In this document: piece by piece, positions 1 through 9,489 of the stretch | How positions within the stretch are numbered: position 1 is the stretch's first letter | Layout: each line of letters opens with the position of its first letter | Assembly: GCF_017874455.1 (NCBI RefSeq) | Contig: NZ_JAGGLN010000001.1 | Span: 310,001 to 374,000 of the forward strand | DNA length: 64,000 nucleotides | Direction of reading: 5' to 3' | DNA from: Methanobacterium aggregans | GTDB lineage: Archaea > Methanobacteriota > Methanobacteria > Methanobacteriales > Methanobacteriaceae | Notes under the pieces: model-generated | Seen by the model: only the letters and a program-made list of their open reading frames with translations | Databases searched by the model: none | Told to the model about the DNA's origin: nothing | Made by a program: the position numbers and the translations under genes

Positions 1-2
1 TA

Positions 3-335
3 ACAGGCCGTTCAGATGACATGCTTAAGGTCAGAGGAGTTATAGTGTTCCCATACCAGATAGAGAAGGCCCTACTGAAAATCGATGGACTTGAACCCCA
101 CTACCAGATCATAGTCACAAGACCAGAACAGCTGGACGAACTTGAGGTACAGGTTGAAGCATCACCAGCACTCTTTTCTGATGAAGTGAAACATATAGAA
201 GAAGTTAAACGTAACATTGAAAATATAGTACACAGTGAAATTGGTTTAAGGGTCACAGTAAACCTTGTTGAGCCAAGAACACTCCCTAGAAGTGAAGGGA
301 AAGCTGTGAGGGTCATTGATAAACGTAAATTTTAA
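3..335 (+). CDS. Phenylacetate-CoA ligase family (PaaK-like), C-terminal part
   Basis: The reading frame is open to the left edge, so this is the 3' end of a longer gene and the ATG at 21 is internal. The first visible residues, TGRSDDMLKVRG, are the hinge motif of acyl/aryl-CoA ligases just before the C-terminal lid domain. The roughly 100 remaining residues fit the AMP-binding C-terminal domain of PaaK. Family members form aryl-CoA thioesters from ATP and CoA; in methanogens they usually sit beside indolepyruvate ferredoxin oxidoreductase and ACT-domain genes. The ACT gene downstream agrees with that context. The substrate cannot be told from this fragment. Confidence 0.88.
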   Translation, partial: TGRSDDMLKVRGVIVFPYQIEKALLKIDGLEPHYQIIVTRPEQLDELEVQVEASPALFSDEVKHIEEVKRNIENIVHSEIGLRVTVNLVEPRTLPRSEGKAVRVIDKRKF

Positions 336-467
336 TTCAAAAATAAGGGTTTTATAATTTTACATGAGCTCTAAATGAAATCATGTAAACTATTCGGAAC
401 CCATTAAAATTTTGTATTTTTGAAACGAAAGGAAAATAATGCAAATATCAAGAAAAGGGGAATTGAA

Positions 468-899
468 ATGAAGTTGAAACAAATATCCGTATTTCTGGAG
501 AACAGAAAAGGAAGGCTGCAGAAAGCATTGAACATAATTTCCAATGCTAAAATCAATATAAGGGCTCTTTCAATAGCAGACACATCTGAATTTGGTATTT
601 TAAGAATGATTGTTCCTGAACCAGATAAAGCCCAGAAGATACTTGAAGAAAATGATTTTGTTGTTAAGGTGAACGATGTCATTGCTGTAGGTGTTCCAGA
701 CAAACCAGGCGGACTTGATGGTATTCTTGAGGTTTTAAATAAAGCAGATGTAAATGTGGAGTACTTATATGCCTTTGTTGAGAAAAAATGTGAAAATGCC
801 ATTGTTGTCATTAGAACAGAGGACATCGATACAGGTATAAAGGTACTTAAAGATGGTGGAGTGGCAATGCTCTCACCAGAAGAAGTCTACACCCTTTAA
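468..899 (+). CDS. Tandem ACT-domain protein
   Basis: 143 residues from the ATG at 468, chosen because a GGGG-containing Shine-Dalgarno lies just before it; an upstream in-frame ATG at 420 has none. Two ACT modules follow one another (about residues 4-66 and 70-138), each with the beta-alpha-beta-beta-alpha-beta pattern; the first begins KQISVFLENRKGRL. ACT domains bind small ligands, usually amino acids. Small stand-alone tandem ACT proteins next to PaaK-type ligases are common in methanogens and are thought to sense aromatic or branched-chain amino acids. The ligand is unknown. Confidence 0.85.
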   Translation: MKLKQISVFLENRKGRLQKALNIISNAKINIRALSIADTSEFGILRMIVPEPDKAQKILEENDFVVKVNDVIAVGVPDKPGGLDGILEVLNKADVNVEYLYAFVEKKCENAIVVIRTEDIDTGIKVLKDGGVAMLSPEEVYTL

Positions 900-1001
900 A
901 AACTTCTTTTATCTAATTGTAAATCATAAATTTCATTTTTTTTTGTTTAAGGGTCACAACACTGGTGTGGGAATTTTTCAAGGTAAATTAAAACTTGTTT
1001 A

Positions 1002-1250
1002 TCAGCCCTGTTTATCAATTATGTTTTGTATATCCTCTGAAATTATCTGGCTATCTTCATCCACAGGTATTAAACTTATTTCATCCGCTGATTTTATTCC
1101 AACATCCAGTTCTGCTGCCCTTCGTATCTGTTCAAGTTCAAATATAGGGCCCTTTGAGACTTCTTTCGTGGTCCCATAGTACCGTAAAATTGCAACTGCC
1201 ACAGCATCAACTGCCACCCTATCAGTACCCGCCAGAAGAAGATTTGAGTT
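1002..1250 (-). pseudogene. Remnant of a DUF362 protein (C-terminal end only)
   Basis: On the minus strand the frame NSNLLLAGTDRVAVDAVAV, followed by a segment around FELEQIRRAAELDVGI, matches the C-terminal end of DUF362 (ferredoxin-associated) proteins. Family members are several hundred residues; here only about 80 codons survive, and a TAA lies directly upstream at 1251-1253, beyond which the DNA is AT-rich and not coding-like. A GTG at 1217 could start translation, but it falls inside the conserved domain. Best read as a truncated gene. Confidence 0.6.
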
Positions 1251-1319
1251 TTATTTTAAAGATTTACATTAAAAAGAATTTGAAGATCTAATAATAACCT
1301 TAAAAAATGTGAAAATAAT

Positions 1320-2027
1320 TCAGATCATTTCAAGGTACTTCCTCTTAATTTCATCAAACTCTTCCTGGGTTATGGCACCAATATCCAGAAGTTCCTTGGC
1401 CTTTTTTATTTTCTCAACTGGATCAACTTCTACATGTTCATCAGGGGCCTTTTCAGGGGTTTCTGGTTTAAGAATCTCCTCTTGGGGTTCAGTTTTAACT
1501 GAAACACTTTCAGTGGGCACTTCTTCAACAGCTGCTTCAGTTTCCTTGTAAGATTCCATTTCCTTTTCAGAAGTTTCAGGTTCATCTGCATCTTCAAGCT
1601 TTTCAAGAAGTGATCCTTCACTTTTCCTGGACTCTACTTTTTCTTCAAGTTCTTCAGAAGGTTTCACTGTCACTGGAACCTCTTCACCTTCATCTGGGGC
1701 AGACACTGTGACCTCTTCACCTACCACTGGTTCTGATTCAAATTTTTTACCACAAACAACACAGAACTTGGCTGTTTTAAGATTTTTAGATTTACACGAA
1801 GGACATAACTTAAAATCGGAGTCTATAGATTTTATTTGAGGTTTTTCCTTCTCTGGGGTTTTGATCTCATCTAATGGTTTTCCACATCCAACACAGAACT
1901 TGGCTCCCTCAGGATTTTCTGTCTGGCATGAACTGCAAATTTTAAACTTCAATCCAGCATCACTTTTAATTGGCTTTCCACTTCTTTTTGCATCGAGCAT
2001 TCGTTTTATTTCTTCATTTGAAACCAT
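1320..2027 (-). CDS. Double zinc-ribbon protein with acidic linker and SHOCT-like tail
   Basis: About 235 residues. Start at the ATG at 2027 because AGGTGG lies a few bases upstream; a GTG at 2036 overlaps that site. Two C4 zinc ribbons (CSSCQTENPEGAKFCVGCG and CPSCKSKNLKTAKFCVVCG) are followed by a long Glu/Ser/Pro-rich, probably disordered linker. The protein ends in a short helical hairpin resembling the SHOCT domain (LLDIGAITQEEFDEIKRKYL). SHOCT domains are usually oligomerisation or adaptor modules. It stands alone. Function unknown; an adaptor or scaffold role is inference. Confidence 0.75.
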   Translation of the reverse strand: MVSNEEIKRMLDAKRSGKPIKSDAGLKFKICSSCQTENPEGAKFCVGCGKPLDEIKTPEKEKPQIKSIDSDFKLCPSCKSKNLKTAKFCVVCGKKFESEPVVGEEVTVSAPDEGEEVPVTVKPSEELEEKVESRKSEGSLLEKLEDADEPETSEKEMESYKETEAAVEEVPTESVSVKTEPQEEILKPETPEKAPDEHVEVDPVEKIKKAKELLDIGAITQEEFDEIKRKYLEMI

Positions 2028-2161
2028 AAAAACCACCTAAACTATCCATATTTTTTTAAAAATTTAATATTAAACATATACATCCAACAGTAAACCCAAT
2101 CCCTTTTTAGTAAACTCCATAATTCCATTTTAAATCCATTGAACATGGGCCATGGAGTAAT

Positions 2162-2953
2162 TTAAACTGATTTAAGATTGAATTGTACTGGATCCTCAAA
2201 TTTCCACATCTGATTGAGGGTACCTCTGCTTCCATGCCTTATACTTTCCTTTACAAATTTACCAGCAAACTTTATTGATGATCCAGTGTCCCAACCCTTT
2301 GAAAGCATTGCTGTAACTGCAGATGAATAGGTGCAGCCACTGCCATGGGTATTGTCACTCTCCAATAGTTCCCCCTCAAAAACCTGAATGGAAGAATTGT
2401 AAAAGATATCTGAGCCCTTAAGGTGACCTCCAGTTACAACAACTTTATCACAGTACTTACCTATCTCAAGTGCAGCTTCAACTGCATCTTCTTCATTCTC
2501 TATCTTCATGCCTGAAAGTATCTCTGCCTCGTGGATGTTGGGTGTTGTGAGTACTGCAAGGGGTAAAAGATCTTTTTTAAGGGATTCTGCAAAGTCTTTT
2601 TTGGATAAAGATCCTCCAGAACCTGCAACCATGACAGGGTCAACCACGAGTTTCAGTTTATATTCCTGAACCTTTGATGCAATGGTTTTCACTATCTCTG
2701 GGGAGTAAAGCATTCCTGTTTTAGCGTAGCCTATATCTTCCCCTTCAAGAACTGTGTCCATCTGTTTTTCAATAAATTCAGTGTCAACTGGGAGTAATCC
2801 TGCAACATCATGAACGTTCTGTGCAGTTAGGGCTGTTATAACTGCTGTACCATAAACTCCAAGGCTTTCAAAGGTTTTAATGTCATTTAAGATTCCAGCC
2901 CCTCCAGAGGGATCGAATCCTGCTATTGTCATGGCAATGGTTCTTTTATCCAT
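2162..2953 (-). CDS. thiD: Hydroxymethylpyrimidine/phosphomethylpyrimidine kinase
   Basis: 263 residues, the length of the single-domain ThiD (ribokinase-fold) family. It phosphorylates HMP to HMP-PP for thiamine synthesis. Visible signatures: IAGFDPSGGAGILNDIKTF near the N-terminus, VVDPVMVAGSGGSL in the middle and NTHGSGCTYSSAVTA near the C-terminus, which holds the catalytic base and anion hole. It lacks the ThiN fusion found in some archaeal ThiD proteins. Its start overlaps the end of cofC by 8 bp, so the two are co-transcribed and probably translationally coupled. Confidence 0.93.
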   Translation of the reverse strand: MDKRTIAMTIAGFDPSGGAGILNDIKTFESLGVYGTAVITALTAQNVHDVAGLLPVDTEFIEKQMDTVLEGEDIGYAKTGMLYSPEIVKTIASKVQEYKLKLVVDPVMVAGSGGSLSKKDFAESLKKDLLPLAVLTTPNIHEAEILSGMKIENEEDAVEAALEIGKYCDKVVVTGGHLKGSDIFYNSSIQVFEGELLESDNTHGSGCTYSSAVTAMLSKGWDTGSSIKFAGKFVKESIRHGSRGTLNQMWKFEDPVQFNLKSV

Positions 2954-3641
2954 CTTTCAAGCTCCTTTTAACATGGAGTCTTTCAGAGCCATGATTGGAC
3001 TTCACGTAGAGACCTAAGTTTTTTAAGAATTTTTTGGCCGCTGTTCCAGAGCCATGTATCATGATCTCCCCAAGGTCCTCTGCTGTGTTAACATCCAGGG
3101 ACATGTAAAAGGAATCGTAGATTCCATAGGACATTCCATGGGATTTGGCTTCGTTGATATGTTCAAAGAAGCTGCACTCCCCAAATTTCATTTCAATTCC
3201 CTTTGATGGACAGAGAAGTGCATTGGTTCCCCCGCCCTTAGCAGGTGCTATCACCATATCAAAGGTTTCACCCATCTTAAGAAGTGCCTGCACATGTCCC
3301 GGTTTTATGAGTGGAACATCGGAGGGTACAACAATCACGTTACTGCAGCGGCTGCAGCACCAGGCCATGGCCTGCATCAGGGCACCGTTTAAATCAGTTG
3401 CACCCTCTTCTTCAAGGGATACAACCCCCATATCTTTAACGAATTTCAGAACATCATTATCTGAGCTTATAACAACAACTTCTCTAACAACATCCTTTAA
3501 AACAGTGATAACATCATTTAACATTGCTTTTAAAAGATTTTGACGTTCTAATTCTGTTAAAGTAGGTGATAAACGTGTTTTTGCATCTGAAAATTTGGAT
3601 ACTGGTACTATTGCAAAGGTTTTGCTTTTATCTATCTTCAT
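2946..3641 (-). CDS. cofC: 2-phospho-L-lactate guanylyltransferase
   Basis: 231 residues. CofC activates 2-phospholactate (or phosphoenolpyruvate in some lineages) with GTP, an early step in coenzyme F420 assembly, in the cytoplasm. The N-terminal nucleotide-binding motif FAIVPVSKFSDAKTRLSP and the segment VIVVPSDVPLI, which carries the metal-binding Asp, are typical. F420 is the main hydride carrier of hydrogenotrophic methanogens. First gene of the cofC-thiD pair; the operon combines two unrelated cofactor pathways. Confidence 0.92.
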   Translation of the reverse strand: MKIDKSKTFAIVPVSKFSDAKTRLSPTLTELERQNLLKAMLNDVITVLKDVVREVVVISSDNDVLKFVKDMGVVSLEEEGATDLNGALMQAMAWCCSRCSNVIVVPSDVPLIKPGHVQALLKMGETFDMVIAPAKGGGTNALLCPSKGIEMKFGECSFFEHINEAKSHGMSYGIYDSFYMSLDVNTAEDLGEIMIHGSGTAAKKFLKNLGLYVKSNHGSERLHVKRSLKDG

Positions 3642-3827
3642 ATCAATGAACCCTTGGTTTTATCTTTTTAAAGTTTGTTTAATCTGAATTTGGCACATGA
3701 GGGGGCATCATGAGAAATTTCTTCCCAATTTTTTGATGCATCTAATATTTTTTTTAAACAGGACTGTTAAGAAACACTACTCATGGAACCATTAATTTGG
3801 AAAATTCCAGCAGATGATTGTTTTCCA

Positions 3828-4532
3828 TTAAATTCCAGTTAAATTTTTTACCCAATCATTGAAATTGTTCCACATATCTGAAAGACTGGATGAAGAGCTG
3901 GATGTTGTGGTCTGGTTCAGAGTTGCTATTTCATCCTGTGTCACACCAAACTGTGCCATAACCTCAGATTTAGCTGTATCAGCGTCTTCTTTAAGTTTTG
4001 AGAATCTTATGTTCTGTTTGTTTGCAAGTGCAACTGGTTCTCCAGTGTATATATTCAGATCTCCACCAGAAAATATCGTCCATATCTTGAGCTGAGCATC
4101 TGTAGCATTTTGAACATCAGATGGATTTGAATTATCCACAATTTCTTTAATGGCATCTGAAGCAGTTCCTGCACTTTCAAGTTTCATTCCGCTGTAAGCT
4201 CTTTGAGCTGGTTCAAAGCAGTAAGCTTTGATATTTGCAGTTGACTGGGCTGTTACTTGCTTATCTTCTGCAGTTACTAAATCCTGTGAATCATTACTTT
4301 TTAATAGTTCGCCTTTTTCAATTTTTAACGTGTTTTTACCATTGTTTTGCACTTTAACCACATGTGGAACTGTTCCTGCAGATGTACTTTGAATTATGAC
4401 CACATCACCTTGATCGTATGCCTGATCCAGGCTTATCCCTTCTATTTCTCCTGTTCCAGAGTAGCTCATAACTCCGAAGACTGCTGCAAATATAACAATT
4501 ATGGATACAAGAAGAATTACCCTGAAATTCAT
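3828..4532 (-). CDS. Membrane-anchored extracytoplasmic protein, unknown
   Basis: 234 residues. An uncleaved-signal-like helix (about residues 4-24) is followed by a hydrophilic outer domain. A beta-rich first half (about 45-110) has the feel of a small immunoglobulin-like fold (VPHVVKVQNNGKNTLKIEKGEL). A helical second half ends in a Ser/Thr run and a Trp-containing tail. No catalytic motif is visible and I do not recognise the family with certainty. Single gene between cofC and proS, all on the minus strand but separated by more than 100 bp. Confidence 0.65.
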   Translation of the reverse strand: MNFRVILLVSIIVIFAAVFGVMSYSGTGEIEGISLDQAYDQGDVVIIQSTSAGTVPHVVKVQNNGKNTLKIEKGELLKSNDSQDLVTAEDKQVTAQSTANIKAYCFEPAQRAYSGMKLESAGTASDAIKEIVDNSNPSDVQNATDAQLKIWTIFSGGDLNIYTGEPVALANKQNIRFSKLKEDADTAKSEVMAQFGVTQDEIATLNQTTTSSSSSSLSDMWNNFNDWVKNLTGI

Positions 4533-4643
4533 GAGTTACCCCCGTTCAATATCTTTTTATATCTTTATTCCTTTTTTTTTAAATGAAGGCATAATTCAAA
4601 GGATATATTAATTCAAATGAATCAATTTATTCATTTAAAAGGT

Positions 4644-6053
4644 TTAATAGGTTTTTGCCATAAGGGCAATGTGTTTTGCAGGTTTACCACAGTTCATGCA
4701 CACTTCATCTGCTTCAGATTCACTTTGAATTCCAAGTATGTCAACGTTGACCTTTTCCTCCAGATCCTTACCACATGTTTCATCCCCACACCATCCAAAG
4801 GAAATGATCCCACCATGCTCTTCCAGGGTCTTTGAGACTTCATCAATGTTTTCAACGGCTCTGATCTTATCTTCAAAGGAGTTCCAGGCTTTTTTGTTCA
4901 TATTTATATTTATTTTTTCCATCAAAGCATTTATATCCATTATGAAACTTTCTGGATTGAAATCCATGAACTCCTTTTCACCGTTGTCACGTCTAACAGT
5001 TACAACCTTTTTATTTGCAATATCCCTTGGACCAACCTCTAACCTAAGGGGTACTCCCCTCATTTCCCACTCGTAGTACTTCTTACCAGCTCTTATATCC
5101 CTGTCATCGAAGTGAACCCTGAATCCTTCATTTCTAAGTTTTTCCTCAAGGTTTTTGCAGAAATCAAGAACTTCTTCTCCTCCCTTCTTGAATATGATTG
5201 GAACTACCACGATCTGGTAGGGTGCAACTGCAGGTGGGAGGCACAATCCTCCCTCATCTCCATGTATGCCTATGGTTGATGCTATGACCCTGTCTGAAAG
5301 TCCATAGCATGTCTGGTAAACATATTCATGTTCTCCTTCAAGGGTTTCATAGGTGATATCAAATGTTTTTGCAAAGGTCTGGCCCAGATTGTGTACCGTT
5401 GCAATCTGCAGGGTTTTACCATCTGGAAGCAGTGTATCAAAGGCCATTGTGTAATCTGCACCTGGAAACTTATCCCACTCTGGTCTCTTACTTATGGTGT
5501 ATGGAATTCCAAGTGCATTGAAGAAGGTTCTGTATATCTCAAGGGCCCTTTCAACCTGCATATCTGCCTCTTCTTTGGTTGCATGTATTGTGTGGGCTTC
5601 CTTGAAGGTTGTGATTTCCCTTACCCTGATTAAAGGTCGTGTATGTTTGGTTTCATAACGGAAGGTGTTCACCACCTGGTAGAACTTCATTGGAAGGTCT
5701 GTGTGTGAGCGCACCCAGAGGGAGAACATGGGATACATTGCAGTCTCACTGGTTGGTCGCAGTGCAAGTTTTTTGTTGAGTTCGGTGAGTCCACCGTGTG
5801 TTACCCAGTAAACTTCGCTTTCAAACCCTTTAACATGTATAGCTTCCTTCGCAAGTTCGTCTTCAGGTATTAAAAGTGGAAATAGTACTTCCTCATGATC
5901 CTCATCCAGTATCTCTTTAAGAATGTTAAGGGTGTATTTTCTTATTTTAAAGCCCTGAGGCAACCATACATGCATTCCCTTTATTGGATATCGTGTGTCA
6001 ATTATTTCTGCTTCTTCTAGGATGTTGTGAAACCATTCGCTGAATTCTGTCAT
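4644..6053 (-). CDS. proS: Prolyl-tRNA synthetase, archaeal/eukaryotic type
   Basis: 469 residues, the length of archaeal ProRS without the bacterial editing insertion. Class II motifs are visible: TRPTSETAMYPMFSLW for proline binding, FRYETKHTRPLIRVREI for motif 2, and a motif-3 region with GIHGDEGG. The anticodon-binding domain begins near YQIVVVPIIF. The C-terminal domain carries a C4 zinc site (CGDETCG and CMNCG) and ends in the hydrophobic KTY typical of this class. Charges tRNA-Pro in the cytoplasm. Confidence 0.96.
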   Translation of the reverse strand: MTEFSEWFHNILEEAEIIDTRYPIKGMHVWLPQGFKIRKYTLNILKEILDEDHEEVLFPLLIPEDELAKEAIHVKGFESEVYWVTHGGLTELNKKLALRPTSETAMYPMFSLWVRSHTDLPMKFYQVVNTFRYETKHTRPLIRVREITTFKEAHTIHATKEEADMQVERALEIYRTFFNALGIPYTISKRPEWDKFPGADYTMAFDTLLPDGKTLQIATVHNLGQTFAKTFDITYETLEGEHEYVYQTCYGLSDRVIASTIGIHGDEGGLCLPPAVAPYQIVVVPIIFKKGGEEVLDFCKNLEEKLRNEGFRVHFDDRDIRAGKKYYEWEMRGVPLRLEVGPRDIANKKVVTVRRDNGEKEFMDFNPESFIMDINALMEKININMNKKAWNSFEDKIRAVENIDEVSKTLEEHGGIISFGWCGDETCGKDLEEKVNVDILGIQSESEADEVCMNCGKPAKHIALMAKTY

Positions 6054-6680
6054 TTATTCACCATGTTGTTTATTGGACTGCCGGTGTTCATATCGTACCC
6101 ATGAAGATTCGATCTGCAATCCCCTATGAAATCTGTAATTAGAAATTTTTTTTTTAGATAAAATCCTTTGGAGTTTTGACTCCTGAACTTAATATCAAAA
6201 TCTTGTTTAGAACTATTTAGGAGTTCTTTGTATTTCATTGTTTTTTATTATACCTTTGAATTTTTAGTATTTATTTTTTGAATAATAAATTTTTGGAATA
6301 AAAACTCCCAGAAACTATGAATAAATCTCGGAACTATGAAAAAAAGTTAGAATCAGATGTTTTTAGATAGATTTTTTTTAGATTGATTCATTTTATTCAA
6401 GGTAACACTCATTTTTCAGTAGTGGCTCTTTTTACATATAATTCACATCATAAAATTAGGTTTTCAAAGAACATGGCTTGAAATAAAAATTAAATCAAAA
6501 ATTATTTTTATCCTTGTGTTAAAAATATTATAAAGAAAAAAGAAGTTTTAAAACTTATTTCTGAATAAGATAACTCTGAATAAATATATCAAGCAATTGA
6601 ATGGAATTTGTATAGTGTAACCAATAAAAATATTTGAATAGATGCATTTTTTTAAGAATTTAAAATGAAGGGATGATAAA
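6054..6680 (+). other. AT-rich intergenic region upstream of egsA
   Basis: 627 bp between divergent proS and egsA. A 62-codon minus-strand frame (6050-6238) overlaps the proS start but has no ribosome site and no family resemblance, so I do not call it. The rest is long A and T runs, and TATA-like stretches near 6580-6590 could serve egsA. I see no RNA gene or clear repeat. Confidence 0.5.
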
Positions 6681-7724
6681 ATGGATTTTAGAAAGATTCA
6701 GCTTCCAAGGGAAATCCACGCAGGAGCTGGGGTTATAACAGAAACAGGTGCTATTTGTAAGGATCTGAAGGTTGAAGGTAAAGCACTGGTTGTAACAGGA
6801 CCCAGAACCATAAAAGTTGCAGGGGAAAAGGCAATTGAAAGTCTTCAAAGTGAAGGTTTTGATGTGGAATGTGTTACAATTGACACTGCATCCAAGGATT
6901 CAGTTCTGGAGGTTCAGGATGCTATGGATGATGTTTCAATAGTTCTGGGTGTTGGGGGAGGCAAGGTTATAGACACTGCAAAACTTGCATCCACCAGATC
7001 AGAACTGCACTTCATAAGTGTGCCAACTGCAGCATCCCATGATGGAATAGCATCACCAAGGGCTTCAATAAAGAATGAGGGGGGAAGCGTGTCATTGAAG
7101 GCAAAACCTCCAATAGGGGTCATTGCAGATACAAAGATAATAAGTCAGGCACCCTTCAGGCTCCTTGCAGCAGGATGCGGAGATATAATCTCAAACCACA
7201 CATCCATACTGGACTGGAAACTGTCCTACAGACTTCTCAATGAATATTTCAGTGACTCTGCAGCAGCACTCTCACTTATGACTGCAGAGATGACCACAAA
7301 ATCAGCAGATGCCATTAAAGAAGGCCTTACAGAAAGTGCTGGGCTGGTTGTGAAGGCTTTGATAAGCAGTGGTATTGCAATAAGCATAGCTGGTACAAGC
7401 AGACCTGCAAGCGGTTCTGAGCATAAATTCAGTCATGCCCTGGATATTGTTGCACCGAAACCTGCACTCCACGGTGAACAGTGTGGTGTTGGAACCATAA
7501 TGATGATGTACCTCCACGGTGGGGACTGGAAATTTATAAGGGACACTTTAAAAACCATCAAAGCACCAACAACTGCAAAGGAAATGGGAATAAAACCAGA
7601 GTTCATTATTGAAGCTCTTACAAAGGCACACACAATTCGGAAAGAACGATACACAATACTGGGAGACCGTGGTCTTACAAGGGAATCTGCAGAAACACTT
7701 GCAACCACAACTGGAGTTATTTAA
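6681..7724 (+). CDS. egsA: sn-glycerol-1-phosphate dehydrogenase
   Basis: 347 residues. Reduces dihydroxyacetone phosphate to sn-glycerol-1-phosphate with NAD(P)H, setting the archaeal stereochemistry of membrane lipids. Signatures: the nucleotide-binding GVGGGKVIDTAKLAS, PTAASHDGIASPRASI, and the metal-binding segments around GCGDIISN, SGSEHKFSHAL and LHGEQCGVG with the expected Asp and His ligands. A GGGATGATAAAATG leader supports the start. Monocistronic. One of the strongest archaeal markers here. Confidence 0.96.
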   Translation: MDFRKIQLPREIHAGAGVITETGAICKDLKVEGKALVVTGPRTIKVAGEKAIESLQSEGFDVECVTIDTASKDSVLEVQDAMDDVSIVLGVGGGKVIDTAKLASTRSELHFISVPTAASHDGIASPRASIKNEGGSVSLKAKPPIGVIADTKIISQAPFRLLAAGCGDIISNHTSILDWKLSYRLLNEYFSDSAAALSLMTAEMTTKSADAIKEGLTESAGLVVKALISSGIAISIAGTSRPASGSEHKFSHALDIVAPKPALHGEQCGVGTIMMMYLHGGDWKFIRDTLKTIKAPTTAKEMGIKPEFIIEALTKAHTIRKERYTILGDRGLTRESAETLATTTGVI

Positions 7725-8003
7725 CTTCAATCATCTTATTTTTTGATCATTTCAATCACATGAACTTTTTTTTGATGTTTTTGGAATCAGGAGGGATTTT
7801 TTTCTTTGTAAAAATTATGGATTTCTTCTTTTGAATCATATCAATTTAAAATAGTGCTTTTTTTAAATATGGCTCAAGTAACCTAGATTTATATAATCTT
7901 ATGGATATAATAATTTCAATGTAGTTTGATTCACTTTAAATACATCATAATATTTAACAAATTAATATGAATAATTGGGAGTTGTCCCAGGAATGATGAT
8001 AAC

Positions 8004-8435
8004 ATGATAACACTCATTGGAAAAAATCTTGCAAATAAAGGACTTAAATTCATGCATTACGGAGCTTCTTCTCAATGTGAAAGGTGCAGATTTAAAGGCA
8101 CATGCATAGACGCCCTTGAAAGCGGGCGAATGTACATAATAAAGGATGTTAAAGATGCAGAACAACCATGCTTTGTACATGAAGGTGGAAAGGTTAAGGT
8201 TGTTGAGGTTGATAAAGCCTACATAAAAACAGCAGTAGACTCTAAAAAAGCTTTTGAAGGCTCTAAATTAGTTTTTAACCCGCCAGAATGTGATGAAGAA
8301 TGTTCCATGAGAGACCTGTGCTTTCCAGAGGGACTCTACATAGAAGATAAATGTAAAATAGTCAAAAAGGTTGGAAAAGTAAGGGATAAATGTGCAAAGG
8401 GATACGATCTCACAACGGTACTATTAAGATACTGA
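8004..8435 (+). CDS. UPF0179 family cysteine-rich protein
   Basis: 143 residues matching the UPF0179 family of euryarchaea: ITLIGKNLANKGLKFMHYG, then CERCRFKGTC, CFVHEGGKVKVVEV and a C-terminal cluster CDEECSMRDLCFPEGL. The cysteine spacing suggests a metal or Fe-S site. The function is not established. It stands alone between egsA and rpiA. Confidence 0.88.
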   Translation: MITLIGKNLANKGLKFMHYGASSQCERCRFKGTCIDALESGRMYIIKDVKDAEQPCFVHEGGKVKVVEVDKAYIKTAVDSKKAFEGSKLVFNPPECDEECSMRDLCFPEGLYIEDKCKIVKKVGKVRDKCAKGYDLTTVLLRY

Positions 8436-8587
8436 AGTTTACATTTTACCCTCAAAAAAACATGGTTATTACAAAGTAGAGTAAGATCATTCAATAAAAA
8501 CTAAATAAAAAAAAGAGATTTAAAGAAGCTAAAATTTGTTAAAATATAACATTGATGAATTGCATTACAATTAAAGAGGAATTATTT

Positions 8588-9262
8588 ATGGAACTTAAAA
8601 AACAGGTTGGATACGAAGCTGCAAAGCTTGTTAAGGACGGGGATATTGTTGGACTTGGAACTGGATCCACAACCCTTCACTTCATTGAAAGACTTGGAGA
8701 GCGGGTGAAAACAGAGGAACTTGACATAATGGGAGTTCCAACATCCTATCAATCCTTCTTCCTTGCAAGGGACCTTGGAATCAAAATAACAACCCTAGAA
8801 GAGAATGACGTTGACATAGCAGTTGATGGTGCAGATGAAGTTGATCCAGACTTGAACCTGATAAAGGGGGGCGGTGCAGCCCACACACTTGAAAAGATAG
8901 TTGATTCTTCAGCAGAAAGGTTCGTTGTTGTTGTGGATGAATCAAAACTCGTTGAAAAACTTGGAAAAATGCCCATACCCCTTGAGGTAATGCCCGCAGC
9001 TTACAGAGTTGTTTCAAACCGTTTAAGAGATATGGGTGGTGTACCATCAATCAGAATGGCTGAGAGAAAGGACGGCCCTGTTATAACCGATAACAACAAC
9101 TTCCTCCTTGAAGTTGCCTTCAATGAAATATCAGACCCAAAATTCCTTGAAAAAGAATTAAATTCCATCCCTGGAGTTATTGAGAATGGAATTTTCTCAG
9201 GATACGTTGATGAAGTGCTTGTAGGCACACAGGAAGGGGTTAAGGTTTTGAAAAAAGGTTAA
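8588..9262 (+). CDS. rpiA: Ribose-5-phosphate isomerase A
   Basis: 224 residues from the ATG at 8588, which follows an AAGAGGA ribosome site; an upstream in-frame ATG at 8552 would add a non-conserved leader. Motifs of RpiA are intact: GLGTGSTTLHFIERLG for phosphate binding, VDGADEVDPDLNLIKGGG with catalytic Asp/Glu, and VDESKLVEKLG with the catalytic Lys. Interconverts ribose-5-P and ribulose-5-P; in methanogens it connects to the ribulose-monophosphate route for pentoses. Confidence 0.95.
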   Translation: MELKKQVGYEAAKLVKDGDIVGLGTGSTTLHFIERLGERVKTEELDIMGVPTSYQSFFLARDLGIKITTLEENDVDIAVDGADEVDPDLNLIKGGGAAHTLEKIVDSSAERFVVVVDESKLVEKLGKMPIPLEVMPAAYRVVSNRLRDMGGVPSIRMAERKDGPVITDNNNFLLEVAFNEISDPKFLEKELNSIPGVIENGIFSGYVDEVLVGTQEGVKVLKKG

Positions 9263-9489
9263 TGTTGAATAGATCCTTGAATTGAATTGTAATCTGGATA
9301 AAAACATTAAAGATTAACTGAAAATCCCATAATATTTCCTTTTTTTATATGAACTCCATTACTTACTTATAAATGCTTTTTTTATGCGAAATTTCTAAAA
9401 CTTTTTTTAAATCTATTTTTTTCATTGAATTGGGCTTACCCTAAAAATATCTAAAAATTAAAATATTATTCACTACATAAATAGTTAGT

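Noticed and set aside
853..1179. 108-codon plus-strand frame
   Set aside because: Antisense to the DUF362 remnant and overlapping the ACT gene end; no coding character.
6050..6238. 62-codon minus-strand frame overlapping the proS start
   Set aside because: No ribosome site, no conserved features, AT-rich promoter region.
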